From contig RFJV01000608.1 in the NCBI GenBank assembly GCA_003694775.1, forward strand, positions 1 to 5,305: a stretch of 5,305 nt of DNA. Reading direction: 5' to 3'. The notes beneath the pieces were generated by a model. That model did not search any database, was not told where the DNA came from, and was given only the letters and a program-made list of their open reading frames with translations. This document shows positions 5,181 through 5,305 of the stretch, in pieces. Positions within the stretch are counted from its first letter, which is position 1. Every line of letters starts with the position of its first letter. This DNA is from Chloroflexota bacterium (GTDB taxonomy: Bacteria > Chloroflexota > Anaerolineae > 4572-78 > J111). The position numbers were made by a program, and so were the translations under genes.

Positions 5181-5271
5181 CCCGGTATAGGTCTGCCGGC
5201 CCCCGCTTTGGGTGTATTTCATTTTTGGGGCGAATTTTGATTGGCGGTAGGGCCGGCATCCCTATGCCGGG
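5181..5271. repeat. Large imperfect inverted repeat (22-bp arms), MITE/REP-like
   Basis: The left arm at 5181-5202 and the right arm at 5250-5271 are reverse complements at 19 of 22 positions, separated by 47 bp of non-coding sequence. The shared core is CCGG(T/C)ATAGG..TGCCGGCCC. There is no open frame of note and no transposase, and no target-site duplication was identified. It resembles paired REP or miniature inverted-repeat elements; mobility is inferred only from the architecture. Confidence 0.6.
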
Positions 5272-5274
5272 CCC
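5250..5274 (+). repeat. Hairpin with CCCT loop
   Basis: GGGCCGGCAT (5250-5259) pairs with ATGCCGGGCCC (5264-5274) around a CCCT loop, with one bulged base in the right arm. It is also the right arm of the larger inverted repeat and is followed by ATTTTCT. That could give weak termination of the plus-strand operon, about 100 bp after the lipoprotein stop. Confidence 0.65.
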
Positions 5275-5280
5275 ATTTTC

Positions 5281-5300
5281 TGGGGCATAGGGATGCCCCA
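5281..5300 (+). repeat. Perfect hairpin with AGGG loop, inverted copy of the preceding element
   Basis: TGGGGCAT (5281-5288) and ATGCCCCA (5293-5300) form a perfect 8-bp stem with a four-base AGGG loop. Its 14-bp core (5284-5297) is the exact reverse complement of 5255-5268, so this and the preceding hairpin are inverted copies 15 bp apart. The repeat cluster may continue past the window edge. Confidence 0.7.
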
Positions 5301-5305
5301 GCTAC

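Noticed and set aside
5003..5290. 95-residue plus-strand frame extending into the repeats
   Set aside because: It overlaps the lipoprotein gene in another frame, is Arg/Ser-rich and runs through palindromic repeats. No ribosome site supports it.

Overview
The window looks like chromosomal DNA of a GC-rich, free-living bacterium. The best guess is Chloroflexota, perhaps Anaerolineae. This rests on the type of long GT39-like membrane protein with tandem C-terminal beta domains, the many GC-rich dispersed palindromes and the small exported coiled-coil protein beside a small lipoprotein. It is an impression from family knowledge, not a tested placement. No phage, transposase, CRISPR, tRNA or rRNA gene is visible.

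Left part (1-158): no gene. It holds a perfect 38-bp GC palindrome at the window edge, a second small hairpin, a G-quadruplex-type G-run motif, and a perfect 28-bp palindrome that probably terminates the minus-strand genes.

Minus-strand block (159-3980, read right to left): a 930-residue membrane glycosyltransferase-like protein, then an ECF-type sigma factor, then a small zinc-finger protein that is probably its anti-sigma factor. The gaps are about 60 bp. A TATAAT-type promoter overlaps the end of the glycosyltransferase gene, so the sigma/anti-sigma pair can probably be transcribed alone as well as by read-through. An 8-bp inverted repeat spans the sigma/anti-sigma junction and may tune their ratio.

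Divergent intergenic region (3981-4237): back-to-back sigma-70-like promoters. The plus-strand promoter is followed by seven 7-bp GATTRGA-type units and then nine exact-register 8-bp AACTCTCC-type units. The second array ends directly against a perfect AGGAGG ribosome binding site. The two arrays are complementary except for one bulged C per unit, so the leader RNA could fold into a long, regularly bulged hairpin. This is the most unusual structure in the window.

Plus-strand block (4238-5151): a secreted, highly charged coiled-coil protein and a small lipoprotein with an acidic helical tail, separated by a dispersed palindrome of the same family as the one at 124-151. Both probably act outside the cytoplasmic membrane. 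With the neighbouring regulator pair and envelope glycosyltransferase they suggest a cell-envelope locus, but no functional link is proven.

Right end (5152-5305): no gene. It contains three related palindromic elements arranged as nested inverted repeats, resembling REP/MITE-type non-coding repeats.
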